The notes: generated by a model from the letters alone, not told the origin. 64,000 bases of DNA from Malania oleifera (GCF_029873635.1 NC_080425.1:46105678-46169677), one strand, 5' to 3'. Positions 33,042 through 44,236 are shown, numbered from the stretch's first letter. Made by a program: numbers and translations.

Positions 33042-33400
33042 GTATACATATATATATATATATTTATTTATTTATTTATTTTTTACATGTATTTATAAAT
33101 TCATAAAAAGGAGTAGTTTAAAGAATTATTAGATTAACTTAGGGATAATTTCAAATTAATTAGGTACCGTTCGTAAGAACGGGCGCGTAGGGGGTGCTCG
33201 TACCTTCTCCTCGCGTAACCGAACTCCCGGCCCCAACTCTGGTAATGTAGACCGATTCTACCCCTAACGGGGTAGTAATCATGTGTTCTAACCGCACTAA
33301 AGGTTAGTGACGACTTCGATATTCCATGTTTTTCCTTAAAAATAAAAATGATTTTTAATTTCGCCGCCCGGGGCACACGCGCTCCCGGGACGCCGCGACA
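30444..33400 (+). repeat. 3' LTR of the Tat/Ogre-like element
   Basis: 2957 bp, same order of blocks as the 5' copy. It keeps CTATAAATCC at 31734 and has a (TA)n run at 33010-33062 with internal changes. An apparent 204-codon Pro/Ser-rich frame at 31310-31924 covers its GC-rich block and is not considered a gene. Confidence 0.92.
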
Positions 33401-33974
33401 ATGAGTATTCTATGTTATACATATACCATACAGAACATATTCAGTAACTGTTTGTCAAATCCGAGAAAACATATATATCATCAAAACATGGCAGAACATA
33501 CTGCATTTTCATAAACATATATCATCTCATATAATAATAATAATAATACAAAAACATTCATGGTAGGTTAATTAACTGTTGTCATGTATTACTCCCACAT
33601 AACTGGGTTATGTGGCTCGAAGGCAGGACTTGACAATGGTTGGCTGACCACTGCCAAGTCAAAAGTACAGTCTGTAAGTCTGATGGGTCTACCTGACCTG
33701 GTCCTTAGACCAGGGGTGCTCACACTTCTTAAAACCACATCGACCATCCAATCTCACACCACTCCGTACAGCGGCGTTAACACAAATATCATGATCATGA
33801 AGATCATGGACACATAACAACAGTACCGTGTAAGTGCTAGCCTAGACCAAGCCAACTAAGTTCTGATATCATGTAACATATACTAAAATTGTGATACATG
33901 GATATTTCATATCATTAATTATCAAATCATTCATATCATTTTGCATATATACATTTATCATGAAAATTATCGAC

Positions 33975-34190
33975 TCGTACGCTAGTATTACACATTTTAC
34001 ATAGCTCGGTCCGTACGCCGACAAATCATATCTTAGCACAGTCCGTAAGCTGGCAAATCATTTTCATAACTCAGCCCGTATGCTGGCAAACATATCCATA
34101 GCTCAGACTGTACGTTGACAAATCATACACATAGCTCAGCCCATACGCTGGTAAATATATTAAAATCTCAACCCATATGCCGGTTTTTCC
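33975..34190 (-). repeat. Tandem units inside the right LTR of element C
   Basis: About seven units of 28-38 bp built on CTCAGCCCGTACGCTGGCAAAT, strongly diverged. The left LTR of element C has a different array at the corresponding place (12350-12495). Confidence 0.7.
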
Positions 34191-34798
34191 ATTATAAAAA
34201 TCCATAACACATTCCCGTAAAATAGTATTTCATAAAAATTTCTACTTATGCCACACTAATAAGTTTTTTGCATATTCAACATACCATCATTTCCAATAGT
34301 ATTTTCCCAAATATAAATCATATATAAAAAAATTTATTTCCTGAAATCAAATGTTATAACAATATACATATTTTCATAAAATACTAGCTTAGTTTATCCC
34401 TTTACCTGATTCTTGGAAATCCCCTAAGAAAATCTGTCCCGCACCCGCAGGGTTCCCCGTTCAACACCCTGGAAACAACATTCCCCAGAACTAAAATTCA
34501 GTATTTCTACGTGTATATCACTTCCTACAACTATCAATTAACCAAATACTGAGTAGAAAGTCTTATGCTGAATTTGGGATTGTTTCCAACTCAGCCCCAC
34601 CGACGATCCGCCCCGGCAGACTTGCAGAGAACTTTCCCAAGAGCGTCGTGGTGGCTTCAGATCGTCGAACAGGCAGAAATCCCACCCAAAATCGAAGAGA
34701 GAAGGGTGGGGAACCGTATGAGGAGAGAGAGAGGGAGAGATTTAGCGCAGGAAAATGGCTAAAAAATCAAGTTTAACCCTACTTATATTGTGGGATTC

Positions 34799-35070
34799 AT
34801 CGACAAGCCACGTCACCTCGTCGACGAGTCCTGTGAAAAGTTCATTGACGAACTTCAACCCTCATTGACGAATTTTAGCCTTCCAAAAATCCTTTTTCGG
34901 TATCTTCTTGTCGGCGAATCCTATCCTCATCAATGAGTTCCTGTTATACCCTCGTCAATGAATCCCATGTATTCATCGACGAGGAGCTGAAAAATTCCTC
35001 GGGATTATCCTTTCCAAAATGCAAAGTCGTCGACGAATGCAAAGCGTTCGTCTACGAAGTCGACTACCTC
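34799..35070 (-). promoter_or_regulatory. CGTCGACGA motif cluster in right LTR of C
   Basis: Ten copies, from perfect (CTCGTCGACGAG at about 34818) to decayed (CATTGACGAA, CGTCAATGAA), lie upstream, on the minus strand, of a TATAAG-like box near 34790. It corresponds to the cluster at 13274-13445. Confidence 0.5.
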
Positions 35071-35139
35071 CTTCTGTTTCCAGTTTTCATTTCCCTTTCT
35101 TTTTATTATTTAAATACCATTATTCTTCGGGTTGTTACA

Positions 35140-36108
35140 CTACCTATATGTTGATGATCTGATCTTCACTGGCAACAATCTAGAGATGTTTGCCACTTTC
35201 AAAAGGAGCATGGTCAAAGAATTCAAAATGACTGATATTGACCAGATGGCTCACTTCCTTGGCATAAAAGTCGTGCAAAGTGAGAAGAGAATCTTCATCT
35301 CCCAAAGCCACTATGCAAAAGAAGTACTGTAAAAATTTGAAATAGATAAATGCACCCTTGTGACAACTCCAGTTGAAAAGGGATTGGAATTGAGAAAGAA
35401 TGAAGAAGGAGATGTCGACCCCACATATTTCAAGAGTCTAGTTAGAAGCTTGAGGTATTTGACATGCACCAGACCAGATATACTCTATGGAGTTGGACTT
35501 GTCAGTAGGTACATGGAGACCCCTGACCAGTCCCACCTAAATGCAGCGAAAAGGATACTCCGATATATCAAGGGTACCAACACTGATGGTATGTTCTATT
35601 CATCAAGAAGTGATTACAAACTTATTGGCTATTTAGATAGTGATTGGGAAAGAGATCTTGATGAAAGAAAAAACACGACGGGATTCACATTTTTTATAGG
35701 AGATACATCGTTTACATGGTCTTCGAAGAAACAACCCATCATAACGCTATCATCATGTGAAGCTAAGTATGTTGCTGCCAGCTCAGCTGTTTGTCATGGT
35801 ATATGGATTAGGAATGTACCGAAGTATCTGGAATTTCTTTAAGATAACCCCACAGAAGTCTACATCTACAACCGATCAGCGATTGCACTTACAAAAAATC
35901 CAATTTACCATGAAAGAAGCAAACATATTGATACTCTGTATCATTTTATAAGGGAGCATGTCAAGAATAAAGAAGTAGAATTGATATCTTGCAGAACGTA
36001 TGATCAGATTGTTGACATTTTCATGAAACCACTCAGACATGATATTTTTGTAAGACTAAAAACAATGTTCGAAATGACAAAGTTAGGAGAGTCAAGTTTA
36101 TGGGGGGA
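35140..36108 (+). pseudogene. Ty1/copia RT-RNase H, 3' half, truncated
   Basis: Starts abruptly at the catalytic box YVDDLIFTGNN of RT, directly after the LTR end of element C. It continues with MAHFLGIKVVQSEKRIFISQ, a stop at 35330 (TAA), then LVRSLRYLTCTRPDILYGVG, AAKRILRYIKGT and the RNase H part WSSKKQPIITLSSCEAKYVA at about 35710-35770, where the family usually has EAEYVA. A stop follows at 35840, and degraded IALTKNPIYHERSKHID and DIFMKPLRHD segments continue to about 36050. In copia elements RNase H is the last domain, and an LTR follows. Gag, protease, integrase and most of RT are missing. Confidence 0.9.
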
Positions 36109-36446
36109 TGTTGAAATAGTAAACTTCACTAGAGATGGCCGGTAGCCCACCGCTGTTGATTTTTTTTGGAGTCGATAAGCAACCTACTCCACCTACCAAC
36201 CCAACTCTGTTGAAGAGTTACTCCCATAATTGTTGATTATTTGTTTTACAATTTGCTATAAATAGGTATGTTTATGTAATGTATTAATGTGGTGTGTTGA
36301 GAGTGAAAAACCAGTGAGCGTGAGAGTGAGAGTTGTCTTTGAAATTTCTCTGTATTTATTTTTCCGATTGAAATACATTGTTGTTGTATTTATTTTTACT
36401 GAGTTTCAGTTCCAACCAGTGATTGAGCGCTCCTCTCCACCCATCA
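36109..36446 (+). repeat. 3' LTR of the plus-strand copia fragment
   Basis: 338 bp from TGTTGAAATAG to CACCCATCA, preceded by the polypurine tract TTATGGGGGGA at 36098-36108. The LTR contains GCTATAAATAGG at about 36250 as a TATA box. The inverted copia fragment at 39814-40151 has an LTR of the same length with related sequence. Confidence 0.82.
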
Positions 36447-37015
36447 AATATTACTTAGCGAGACTCAAGTTTTCATAAACTCCAGAGATTTAAGAGCTAG
36501 TTTTATCCTATCCAACCTAAATGAAGGGAAAAAACATATATAGATTACTAGCGGATGAGGGAAAGAATGAGAATGTAAAAAAAGAAGAGAGACATGTGCT
36601 ATTTTGAAAATGATTATAGTTAGCCTATTTATAAGTTGCATGGAGAGAGTAACGCCCAGTATTAGTAATTGTAACAGTATGGTATTTGACTATTCAAATA
36701 CTGCTATTTAACATGTAACTATTGCAGGAAATTAAATTTAAAAAATCTGCTGAAATAATATCAGAAAATTGCTACAGAAAAACAAAATGACAAGAAATTT
36801 GAAACACCTTGTGTCGCAAATTTTCACAGCACATAACCAAAACCCAGTGGTTAATCAAACACCCACTTAATTTGACGCATGAATGCATGGATTCTTCAGT
36901 CAAATCATCAATTTCATAATTAATCAACAAATTAAACCCTTTTGCATGATTTTTTTTTTTCTTTCTAGGGAGAGAGAGGTATGAGCTTTTTATCCGCTGC
37001 ATGTATACAATACAA
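36447..37015. other. Intergenic, downstream of the WEB gene
   Basis: AT-rich sequence with no coding frame or recognised transposon. It lies between the copia LTR and the stop codon of the WEB-family gene and should include that gene's 3' untranslated part. Confidence 0.6.
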
Positions 37016-37849
37016 TCAACCAAAGTATGAGCGGGGAGTTGAATAGAAATTACGATTCTGAAGAGTGGTACTGGCTGATGATGAGGAGAGGCCAGCAGGA
37101 CCTGCTTTCTTCCTAGAAAACAAATCCCCGACAAGTGGAATTATGGGCTTCTTCTTCTTCTTCTTCTTCTTCAACATTTTCCTCTCCTTCTCCTTCTTGC
37201 TCCCTTCAAATAATAAGTAACTACCGTCATCCTGATCTTCCCCACTATTAATGCTCAGAATCTGAGCCAAAGTCGGCGACTCCTCCATCCTCACATACAA
37301 CTCCCTCCTCCTCTCGTCCTCGCTTAAACTTATATCCCCATTATTATTATTATTAACATTTCTACTACTCTCCCCCGGAGATCTTGCTGTGGCGGCTGCC
37401 GCCGCCGCCGCTGCGGCCTCCGCCTTGGCCAACTTGGACATGTTCTTGTGAAGCTCGGCATTGAGCGACGCCAGCGCCACCTCCGTCTCAGACTCCCTTT
37501 CTTTCAGCAACTTCACCTCCCTCTTCGTTTCCTCCAGCTCCGCTTCCAGTTTCCTCAGCGTGTTCCTCAGACTATACTGGCCGCCGTCGTCGATGTCGAT
37601 GTCCACGATGACGTCGTCCTTAGGCTTCGCGTGCAGTACGGGAGGACTGGGCGAGAATTTCCATGCTTCTAAATATTGATTATTGGGAGTGGCGACGGTA
37701 GAGTAAGGCCTGGGCAATGAGTAGATTTCACCGGCGAGAACGCGCTCGCCGAATACGGCGACGGCCTCCTTGACGGAGTTGAATGGACGGGAAGTGTCGA
37801 CTTTGGAGTGATAATCTGTAGTGGGAGTGCTGTGGTCGGCGATTTCCAT
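37016..37849 (-). CDS. WEB family protein (DUF827-like), host gene
   Basis: A 277-residue protein in one uninterrupted exon, the only convincing host gene in the window. The start at 37849 has the context AAAATGG and the frame ends in TGA at 37016-37018. Residues 16-44 hold the conserved N-terminal block [20 protein letters not shown], which is typical of short plant WEB-family proteins related to WEB1/PMI2. Residues 94-145 form a predicted coiled coil rich in Leu, Glu and Lys, followed by nine alanines (145-153). Near residues 218-248 is a Lys-rich segment ending in [15 protein letters not shown], the second conserved block of the group. WEB1 and PMI2 affect chloroplast photorelocation, but the role of the short members is not established. 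Codon use and intactness differ clearly from surrounding transposon relics. Confidence in the family is high, in function low. Confidence 0.88.
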   Translation of the reverse strand: MEIADHSTPTTDYHSKVDTSRPFNSVKEAVAVFGERVLAGEIYSLPRPYSTVATPNNQYLEAWKFSPSPPVLHAKPKDDVIVDIDIDDGGQYSLRNTLRKLEAELEETKREVKLLKERESETEVALASLNAELHKNMSKLAKAEAAAAAAAAATARSPGESSRNVNNNNNGDISLSEDERRRELYVRMEESPTLAQILSINSGEDQDDGSYLLFEGSKKEKERKMLKKKKKKKKPIIPLVGDLFSRKKAGPAGLSSSSASTTLQNRNFYSTPRSYFG

Positions 37850-38130
37850 TTTGGTGGGAATTGAATTGAATTGAATTGAAGGAGCTAGCTAGCATGGTGT
37901 GAATGCAAGCAATGGAGGTAGGGCGAGCAGTACTCATATTAGATAATGGATGGATGGATAAAGGGTAGGTTTGAGTTTTCTTTGCTTTTACTTCAAAGGT
38001 TCCGCGAGAGCGAGAGAGAGAGAGATGCGCTGTGGGGCGGGAAGCAAGTAGTAAGCTGGTAGCAAGGAGGCTGTTGTTTGAAGGCAAAGACAAAGATTAT
38101 AGAGCGTGTGGGGAAGACGAAGCTGACAAC
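37850..38130 (-). promoter_or_regulatory. 5' untranslated and proximal promoter of the WEB gene
   Basis: On the minus strand this contains a CT-rich run (38006-38026), common in plant 5' leaders, and a (TTCAA)n-type microsatellite at 37860-37880. No clear TATA box was fixed. Confidence 0.45.
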
Positions 38131-39813
38131 TGACCTAGCTACTAGTAAAGCCTAGCCTTATGTAAGTTGCTCCCCGGCGCTGGCATGTTGGCGTAATCCC
38201 GACATTAATTAATGCAATGTTCTTAATTAACAGTAAGGGCGAGTACGATCAATATAGAATTCATGGATAAAAAAAAAAATTATATTATAAAATTTTTTTT
38301 ATATTCGAAAACATGAATTTTAGATTTTAAATTTAATTTTCGATAAATTTAAATAAATTTTAATATAATTTTATATGTCACCTTATTTAAATTTAATACA
38401 ATTCCAATTTCAACACATTTTCAAACATAGGATTAATAAATTTTGACAAATGACATATCACTTGTTTTAATATTTATTTCATGATAAAAAGGAAATTTCT
38501 TACAAAATAAGGACAGATGAAGTGAAATGAGCTCCACCAATTAAAGTGATATTGTAACATAAATCCATAACGATTACAGAGTGGGATCTTAATAATCTCC
38601 CTATCAAACCTTCACAATAAATAGTCACTTAAATCCATTTAGTTGTGTAAGGTATGCTTTATTGTTTTTGTTTTTTAAAAAATTAGAAAATATCAAGAAT
38701 CATTTAGCTGTGAAAAAAAGAAATTTATTTTCTATTTTAATTTTCAAAAAAATAAAAAAAAATTAACGAATTTTTTATTTTTAAAATATTTGTATGAAAT
38801 AAATAAATAACAATAAAAAAAGTTTGTACTATTTGCTTGTGAAAATAGTTCTATCTTTTATTTTAAAATTTTCAAATAATTACAAAAGTATTACTTTTTT
38901 TTTCCAAATTACTTTCAAGTTTACATAGAAAAATTTGAAAAATATTTTTTCATTATTTTTCAAAATTTATGACTCTTATTTTGTATATTCGCAACATGGA
39001 ATTTGGGTATCGAATTTTAATGTGTGGACTATATCTATTTAAATTCAAAACTCAAAATCTATGATTTCAAATATCACTTATATAACTTTTGGAAAATTAG
39101 GAAACAAGTTGTCCCTTTTAAAATTTTTAAATCTAAAAATAAAAATAAAAAATAATTTACAAATTTATGAACATTCTTTATTTTCTACTATTTTAAAATG
39201 AACCTCGAGAAATGTAAAAATAAGCTAAAATTTATAACTTTTGAAAAAATAAAAATTTACAAATAAAAAATATATTTTCTACAACTAAGCAGACTTAAAA
39301 ATATTTTTAGTTCTCCAAGATTAGAATAGAGACTTAAAAATATTTTTAAAAGTTGGCATTATTTGTCACTTAAGGAAAATAATTTTATTTCTAAATTTTT
39401 AGTTTTTAAAATGATTACAAGAGTGTCACTTTATTTTTCAATTCAATAAAATTGTATAAAAAAATTGAAAAACATTTTTTATTGTTTTCTACATTCCTAA
39501 GTTTTTATACAAATTTTTCAATTTTAAAAACATAAACGGTATGTTTAGTTATAGAAAACAAGTTTCATTTTATATTTTAATTTTTCAACGAATTACACGC
39601 AAAAAAAAAAAAGTGTTGAAAATTTATGTGAAAATCAATAAAAAGTTCTAGCGCTATTTGCTTATAAAAGAGTTTTATTTTTTTTTTCATTTATAATTTT
39701 TTAAAAAATTATTGTAAAAATGCCACCTTATTTTCCAATATTCTAAAATTATATAAAAATCAAAGTTGAAAAAAAAATATCTTTTAATTGTTTTCAAGAT
39801 TTCTAATTTTTAT
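38131..39813. other. AT-rich intergenic DNA upstream of the WEB gene
   Basis: No coding frame. Degenerate repeats built on TTTAGTTGT/TATTTGCTTGTGAAAA followed by AATTTTCTATTTTAATTTTCAA recur near 38700, 38830, 39280, 39540 and 39655, suggesting local duplication of one AT-rich unit. The transposon type, if any, is unknown. Confidence 0.5.
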
Positions 39814-40151
39814 TAATGGGTAGAGGGGACTTGCTCAATCACTTGTTGTGATTGAACTCAGTGAGGAAACATCAATTGCACACAAACACTTTTTGATTTC
39901 AATAATAATCTAAAAATTACAGAGGACTCTCAAAAATAAACAATTTCTTCTCTCACTAGTTACTTTCCCTCTTCTACACCACATATATTACACACACATC
40001 TCCATATACATAACAATGGATGGGAATGGTACGTGGATATCAAATTCAACAGAGGTGGGCTGGTTGGTGGAGGCGGCTGCTTGCAGCTCAACAATTTCAA
40101 CAAAATGGGCTGGGGTTGTTGGAGGTAGCTGCATTGAGTTTAATATTCACA
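39814..40151 (-). repeat. 3' LTR of minus-strand copia fragment
   Basis: 338 bp, identical in length to the plus-strand copia LTR at 36109-36446. On the minus strand it starts TGTGAATATT after the polypurine tract AAAGGGGAA and ends ACCCATTA. Shared blocks near the end (GAGTTCAATCACAACAAGTGATTGAG against GAGTTTCAGTTCCAACCAGTGATTGAG) support one family. Confidence 0.78.
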
Positions 40152-41235
40152 TTCCCCTTTAAACTTGACTCTTTTGACTTTATCATTTCGAACATTGTCT
40201 TCAATCTTACAAAAAATATCATGCTTGAGTGGCTTTGTGAAAATATTAGCAATTTGATCATATATTTCGCAAGACATCAGTTCTACTTCTTTCTTCTTGA
40301 CATGCCCCTTGATAAAATGATATCGAGTATCAATGTATTTCCTTCTTTCATGGAAGACTAGATTCTTTGCAAGTGCAATCGTTGATTGGTTGTCGATGTA
40401 GACTTCTGTGGGGTCATCTTGAAGAAATCTCAGATATTTCAGTACATTCCTTATCCATATACCATGACAATTAAATAGCTGAGCTGGCAGCAACATAATC
40501 AGCTTCATATGATGACAACGTTAGGATGGGTGCTTCTTTGATGACCATGTAAATGTTGTATCTCCCATGGAAAATGTGAATCCAGTTATGCTTTTTCTTT
40601 CATCAAATTCCCTTTCCCAATCACTATCTAAATAGCCAATAAGTTTGCAATCACCTCTTGATGAATAGAACATACCATCAATGATGGTACCCTTGACATC
40701 TCAAAGTATCATCTTCGATGCATTCAAATGGGACTAGTCAGGAATCTCCATGTACCTACTGACAAGTCTAACTCCATAGAGTATGTCTAGTCCAGTGCAT
40801 ATTAAATACCTCAAGCTTCCAACCAGACTCCTTGTTCATTCTTTTTCAACTCCAATCTTGTTTCAATCGGAGTTGTCACAAGGTTGCAGTTGTCTATCCC
40901 AAATTTCTTCAATATTACTTTTGAATAGTGGCTCTGGGGGATGAAGATTCTCTTCTCGCTTTGTACGACTTCTATGCCAAGGAAATGAGCCATCTAACCA
41001 ATATTTGTCATTTCGAATTCTTTGACCATGTTCCTCTTGAAAATAAAAAACATTTTTGGATTGTTGTCGGTGAAGATCAGATCATCAACATATAGGCAGG
41101 CAATCAACATGCTTCCATCTGTCTCCATCTTCATATATAGCGCATGTTGACTTTTGAGTCTAATCCATGTTTTGTTGATAAGAAAAAACTTGGATCTCAT
41201 CTGTGCATTGAGTGCTTGAACACGTCTATAACTTA
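40152..41235 (-). pseudogene. Ty1/copia RT-RNase H, inverted, truncated
   Basis: On the minus strand from about 41220 down: a stretch aligning to the family's GLKQAPRAW region with changes, then ALYMKMETDGSMLIACLYVD with the catalytic YVDDLIF box near 41083, MAHFLGIEVVQSEKRIFIPQ near 40990, and LRYLICTGLDILYGVRLVSR near 40790. RNase H is read further on, with the tail VYIDNQSTIALAKNLVFHER near 40400 and DQIANIFTKPLKHDIF near 40240. Frames break near 40810, 40690 and 40510. The part upstream of RT is missing: SIRE-like LTR sequence adjoins near 41235. It is a relative of the fragment at 35140, in opposite orientation. Confidence 0.87.
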
Positions 41236-42158
41236 GCACACACATGTGATAAAGGAAATGGAAGCCTGAAAGACCTCAAGACCACCACATTCTGGTGAAT
41301 TCCATGGAGATTCGAAGAGGAAAGAAGAGAAGACATGTGTTTTTAGTTGTATATTCATTTTTTTTGGGTTGTAATAATGTATATCATGCATGATGTGGAT
41401 GTAAACTCAAAATGACCATAGACTAACCATAGGGGACCAACAAACTTTCAAGAAAGTTATTTAGGGTAAAAAATAGGGCCAAAATTAATTTCACAAATAC
41501 GGTCGACCGACGTTGCATTTTTAGGGTTAATTAAAAAGCCTTGGCCAACCATCCCTTAAATGCCTTAACTTAGTCGGTTAATCGGCCTTTGCTTTTTTAC
41601 CTGATGTGCATGCCTCATCCGACCGGCCTCATTAGTTCAAAAAGCCTTCAATCGACCGACCATGAAGAATCGACAAACCGGCCTTAGGCCTCGACCAAAC
41701 AAACGAAGGTTCAGAATTGCCCTTCGCTTAGCCGATCGGCTTCTTCGACGACCAACTAAACCCTGTTTGAAATTCAATATTGTTGTGAGTGTTCAGCCGA
41801 CCGATGCCAGCGCCGATCGACTAAACCTCTCGGGTTTCGGTAATTTCCAGCGCTGAAACGTCATTAATCTTTTAATTAAATAATTTCAAAATGACGAGTG
41901 TGTCCCTCAACGATCATAATTTTCCAGAATCTATATATACCCCTTTCATTTGCTTAATTAGTGACTTTAAGTTACTTTAAATTCCTCTCAATTCTTTTCT
42001 TAATCAAAGTTCCCCCACATTCATTGTTATTTCAAAAATCATTTTGGGGCAAAAATTTAATATTCCTCTCCTTATTTTTGTTTAACAAATATTGTGGAAG
42101 AGAAAAATTTTCCTTTGGGGCATTTATTTAAGTTTGTGCATATCTTTTAAACATTCAC
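41236..42158 (+). repeat. SIRE-like copia 5' LTR, first part (plus strand)
   Basis: Matches the reverse complement of the SIRE-like LTRs at 48021-50101 and 57641-59740 in segments such as GGGTTGTAATAATGTATATCATGCATGAT near 41375. The first 100 bp or so appear missing at the copia junction. Motifs around TCGACCGAC and CCGATCGAC occur at 41504-41825, followed by TATA box CTATATATACCCC at 41931. It is interrupted at 42158 by a solo LTR. Confidence 0.75.
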
Positions 42159-44033
42159 TGTAACAACATGAAGAATAATGGTATTTAAATAATAAAGAGA
42201 GAGGGAAATGGAAACAGAAATAAAAGGAGGCAGCAGCCGAAGCATTCGTCGACGACATTGCACTTTGAATATAATAACTCGAAAATTTTTACACAAGGAC
42301 TCATCGACGAACACCGGGAGTTTGTCGACAAGCGCATAAGTAGGTCTTGTCAATGAAGCCACGCCTCGTCGACGAGAAGATACCGAGAAAGGGTTTTTAG
42401 GCAGTCTGAATTTCGTCGACGAGAAGGTAAGGTTTGTCGATGAAATTACTTAAGGACTCGTCGACGAGGTGACGTTTCTCGTCGACGAATCTAGCTCTAT
42501 AAATAGTGAAAACCCATATTTTTTATGGAAATTTAGCGCAGGAAACCCTCTCTTTCTCTCTCTACGCCCCTTCCTCCTTCCATCTTCCATTCCGGCCCCG
42601 TTTCATGCCGGATCAATGATCTAAAGCCTCCACGACGCTCCTGGCGAAGTTCTCTACAAGTTTGCTAGAGCTGATCATAGGAGAAGTTGGTTTGGAATTC
42701 ATCCCAAATTCAGGGTAAGACATTTTATTTATATTATGTCTTCCTCGTAGGTATAAGAAATGTTGTAGGTAAGAAAATACTGATGTTTTGTTCTAGGGGA
42801 TGTTATTTTTAGGGTATTGAGTGGAGAACCCTACAGGTGTAGGGCTAGAGTTCAGTGAGAGGCTTTTCAGATTTAAGGTAAGGGAAACATGCTATGCTAG
42901 GAGTTTTAAGAATGTTAACAGAGATTTCATAGATACATATATTCTAGTTTGTTATATAGTTTTTACAGAATAAGAGTTTTAATGTCTGTGTGGCCTGAGT
43001 AGATATTTACCTGATGTAGAATTTATACAGTGTTTCAGCATATCATGTTATATAGCATATATATATATATATATATACAGATATTCACAGATATTTAATA
43101 GACAGATTTATATAGATTTTATTCAGTTCAGTATATTATAGTATTTATAGAATATCATGTTTTCATAAATGTCATAACACACAGTTTATATAGACAGTTT
43201 ATGAAAACAATTTATAGTTATAGCATCAAGATTCTACGGTTACTCAGATATTATAGTATTTACAGTACAGAATCATAGCGTTATGGCTATTTTGGAAACA
43301 TGATGAAAATAGCAAATATATATATAAATGTACTTATATAGTATCAGATCCCTGTGGAAATATTACAGACAGATACAGAATACAGAGCACGGTACTGTTG
43401 CTAATACAGATAGAATGCAACCACATATCTTAGATAGTGTGTGGGAACCATCAACCGTGCTCGAAGAGTTTGCAGCTCCCCAGTTCATTGGGTTGAGGGA
43501 GCCGGTTTGACGACGTAGTAGCTAGTCCCGCACCTAGGAGAGTATGCAGTTTGGCTGGGCTGAGGTAGTATAGAGTATAGTGACTTATCTGGAGAGCCGA
43601 CCAGGTTAAGTCTCGCCTAAGGGCCACACAACCCTGTCATGAGGGGTCAAATCATGACATACAGAGTCTTAGGGAAAGAACACGATTATGTATATGTATA
43701 TAGTTTTATAGCATTTGTTAGTATGATATTAGCAGTATAAAAGATGGAAAGTTCAGATGATACAAATGTTTTAAATTACTATAAATGTGTTTTACTGATT
43801 TGCCAAATTTTATGGTTTTAAATATTGTTATTATAGTTTTATGACTCGGTCGCCACACACTAGTAATAGCATATTTCCACTTACTAATCGTCGACTCACC
43901 CCATTACTTTACCATTTTTCAGGTGAGCTAGTTAGGCGAGCAGATCAGGCTCGCGGATAGAGAGTCTTCTTGATTACCCTGGTTGTAGGGTGAGTTTGTG
44001 ACAGAGTTTTTGTATTTTTGGGGTATTTGACAC

Positions 44034-44067
<34 letters not shown>

Positions 44068-44231
44068 TGTTATGTAGCTATGGTTTGAAAATATTGAATT
44101 CTAGTATTGTATATATATGTATATGTGGTTATATAATTTATGTTTTTCGCTGCATAGGGGTGTCCATTACATACAGATATCAGAGTAATTTATTATCATA
44201 AAAAAATGATATAAATTTTAAGGACGTTACA
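42159..44231 (+). repeat. Gypsy solo LTR (plus strand)
   Basis: 2073 bp, TGTAACAACATG to GGACGTTACA, bounded by the perfect 5-bp duplication TTCAC at 42154-42158 and 44232-44236. There is no internal sequence, so it arose by recombination between two LTRs. It has eight CGTCGACGA-like motifs at 42245-42490, a TATA box TCTATAAATAG at 42493, a (TA)n run near 43059-43077, CAGGTGAGCTAGTTAGG near 43920 and a (GA)n run at 44034-44065. Confidence 0.9.
42245..42503 (+). promoter_or_regulatory. CGTCGACGA cluster and TATA box of solo LTR
   Basis: Motif copies include TTCGTCGACGACA near 42246, CTCGTCGACGAGAAG near 42366, TTTCGTCGACGAG near 42412, CTCGTCGACGAGG near 42458 and TCTCGTCGACGAATC near 42477, ending six bases before CTATAAATAG. 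It is the clearest of three such clusters. Confidence 0.6.
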
Positions 44232-44236
44232 TTCAC

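Larger units (their letters stand above)
18998..33400 (+). mobile_element. Tat/Ogre-like LTR element with gag but no pol (14.4 kb)
   Basis: Complete insertion with TG...CA ends, LTRs at 18998-21897 and 30444-33400, and a perfect 5-bp duplication ATGAG at 18993-18997 and 33401-33405. Internal order: primer site, 1.85-kb leader, gag, a short residue between gag and the 3' region, then a 4.4-kb 3' region with three tandem arrays and a polypurine tract. No protease, RT, RNase H or integrase motif is readable on either strand. Long LTRs, a TGGCGACTCC primer site, the gag type and a repeat-rich 3' region suggest the Tat lineage, which includes Ogre. A hand comparison of unambiguous LTR blocks shows about 25 substitutions in roughly 2.2 kb, mostly C/T or G/A, so insertion was recent. 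It resembles the reported Gag-only class TR-GAG but is much larger. Confidence 0.88.
33406..35139 (-). repeat. 5' LTR (right) of element C, second part
   Basis: Continues the LTR interrupted at 18997; together the two parts make about 2.17 kb. It contains GCTCGGTCCGTACGCCGACAAATC-type tandem units at 33995-34190, a GC-rich block near 34600 and ten CGTCGACGA-like motifs at 34799-35070. It ends with GTTGTTACA at 35139, where copia RT sequence starts. Confidence 0.83.

Noticed and set aside
37448..37679. Plus-strand frames opposite the WEB gene
   Set aside because: They are antisense shadows of a well-supported coding sequence and show no domain.
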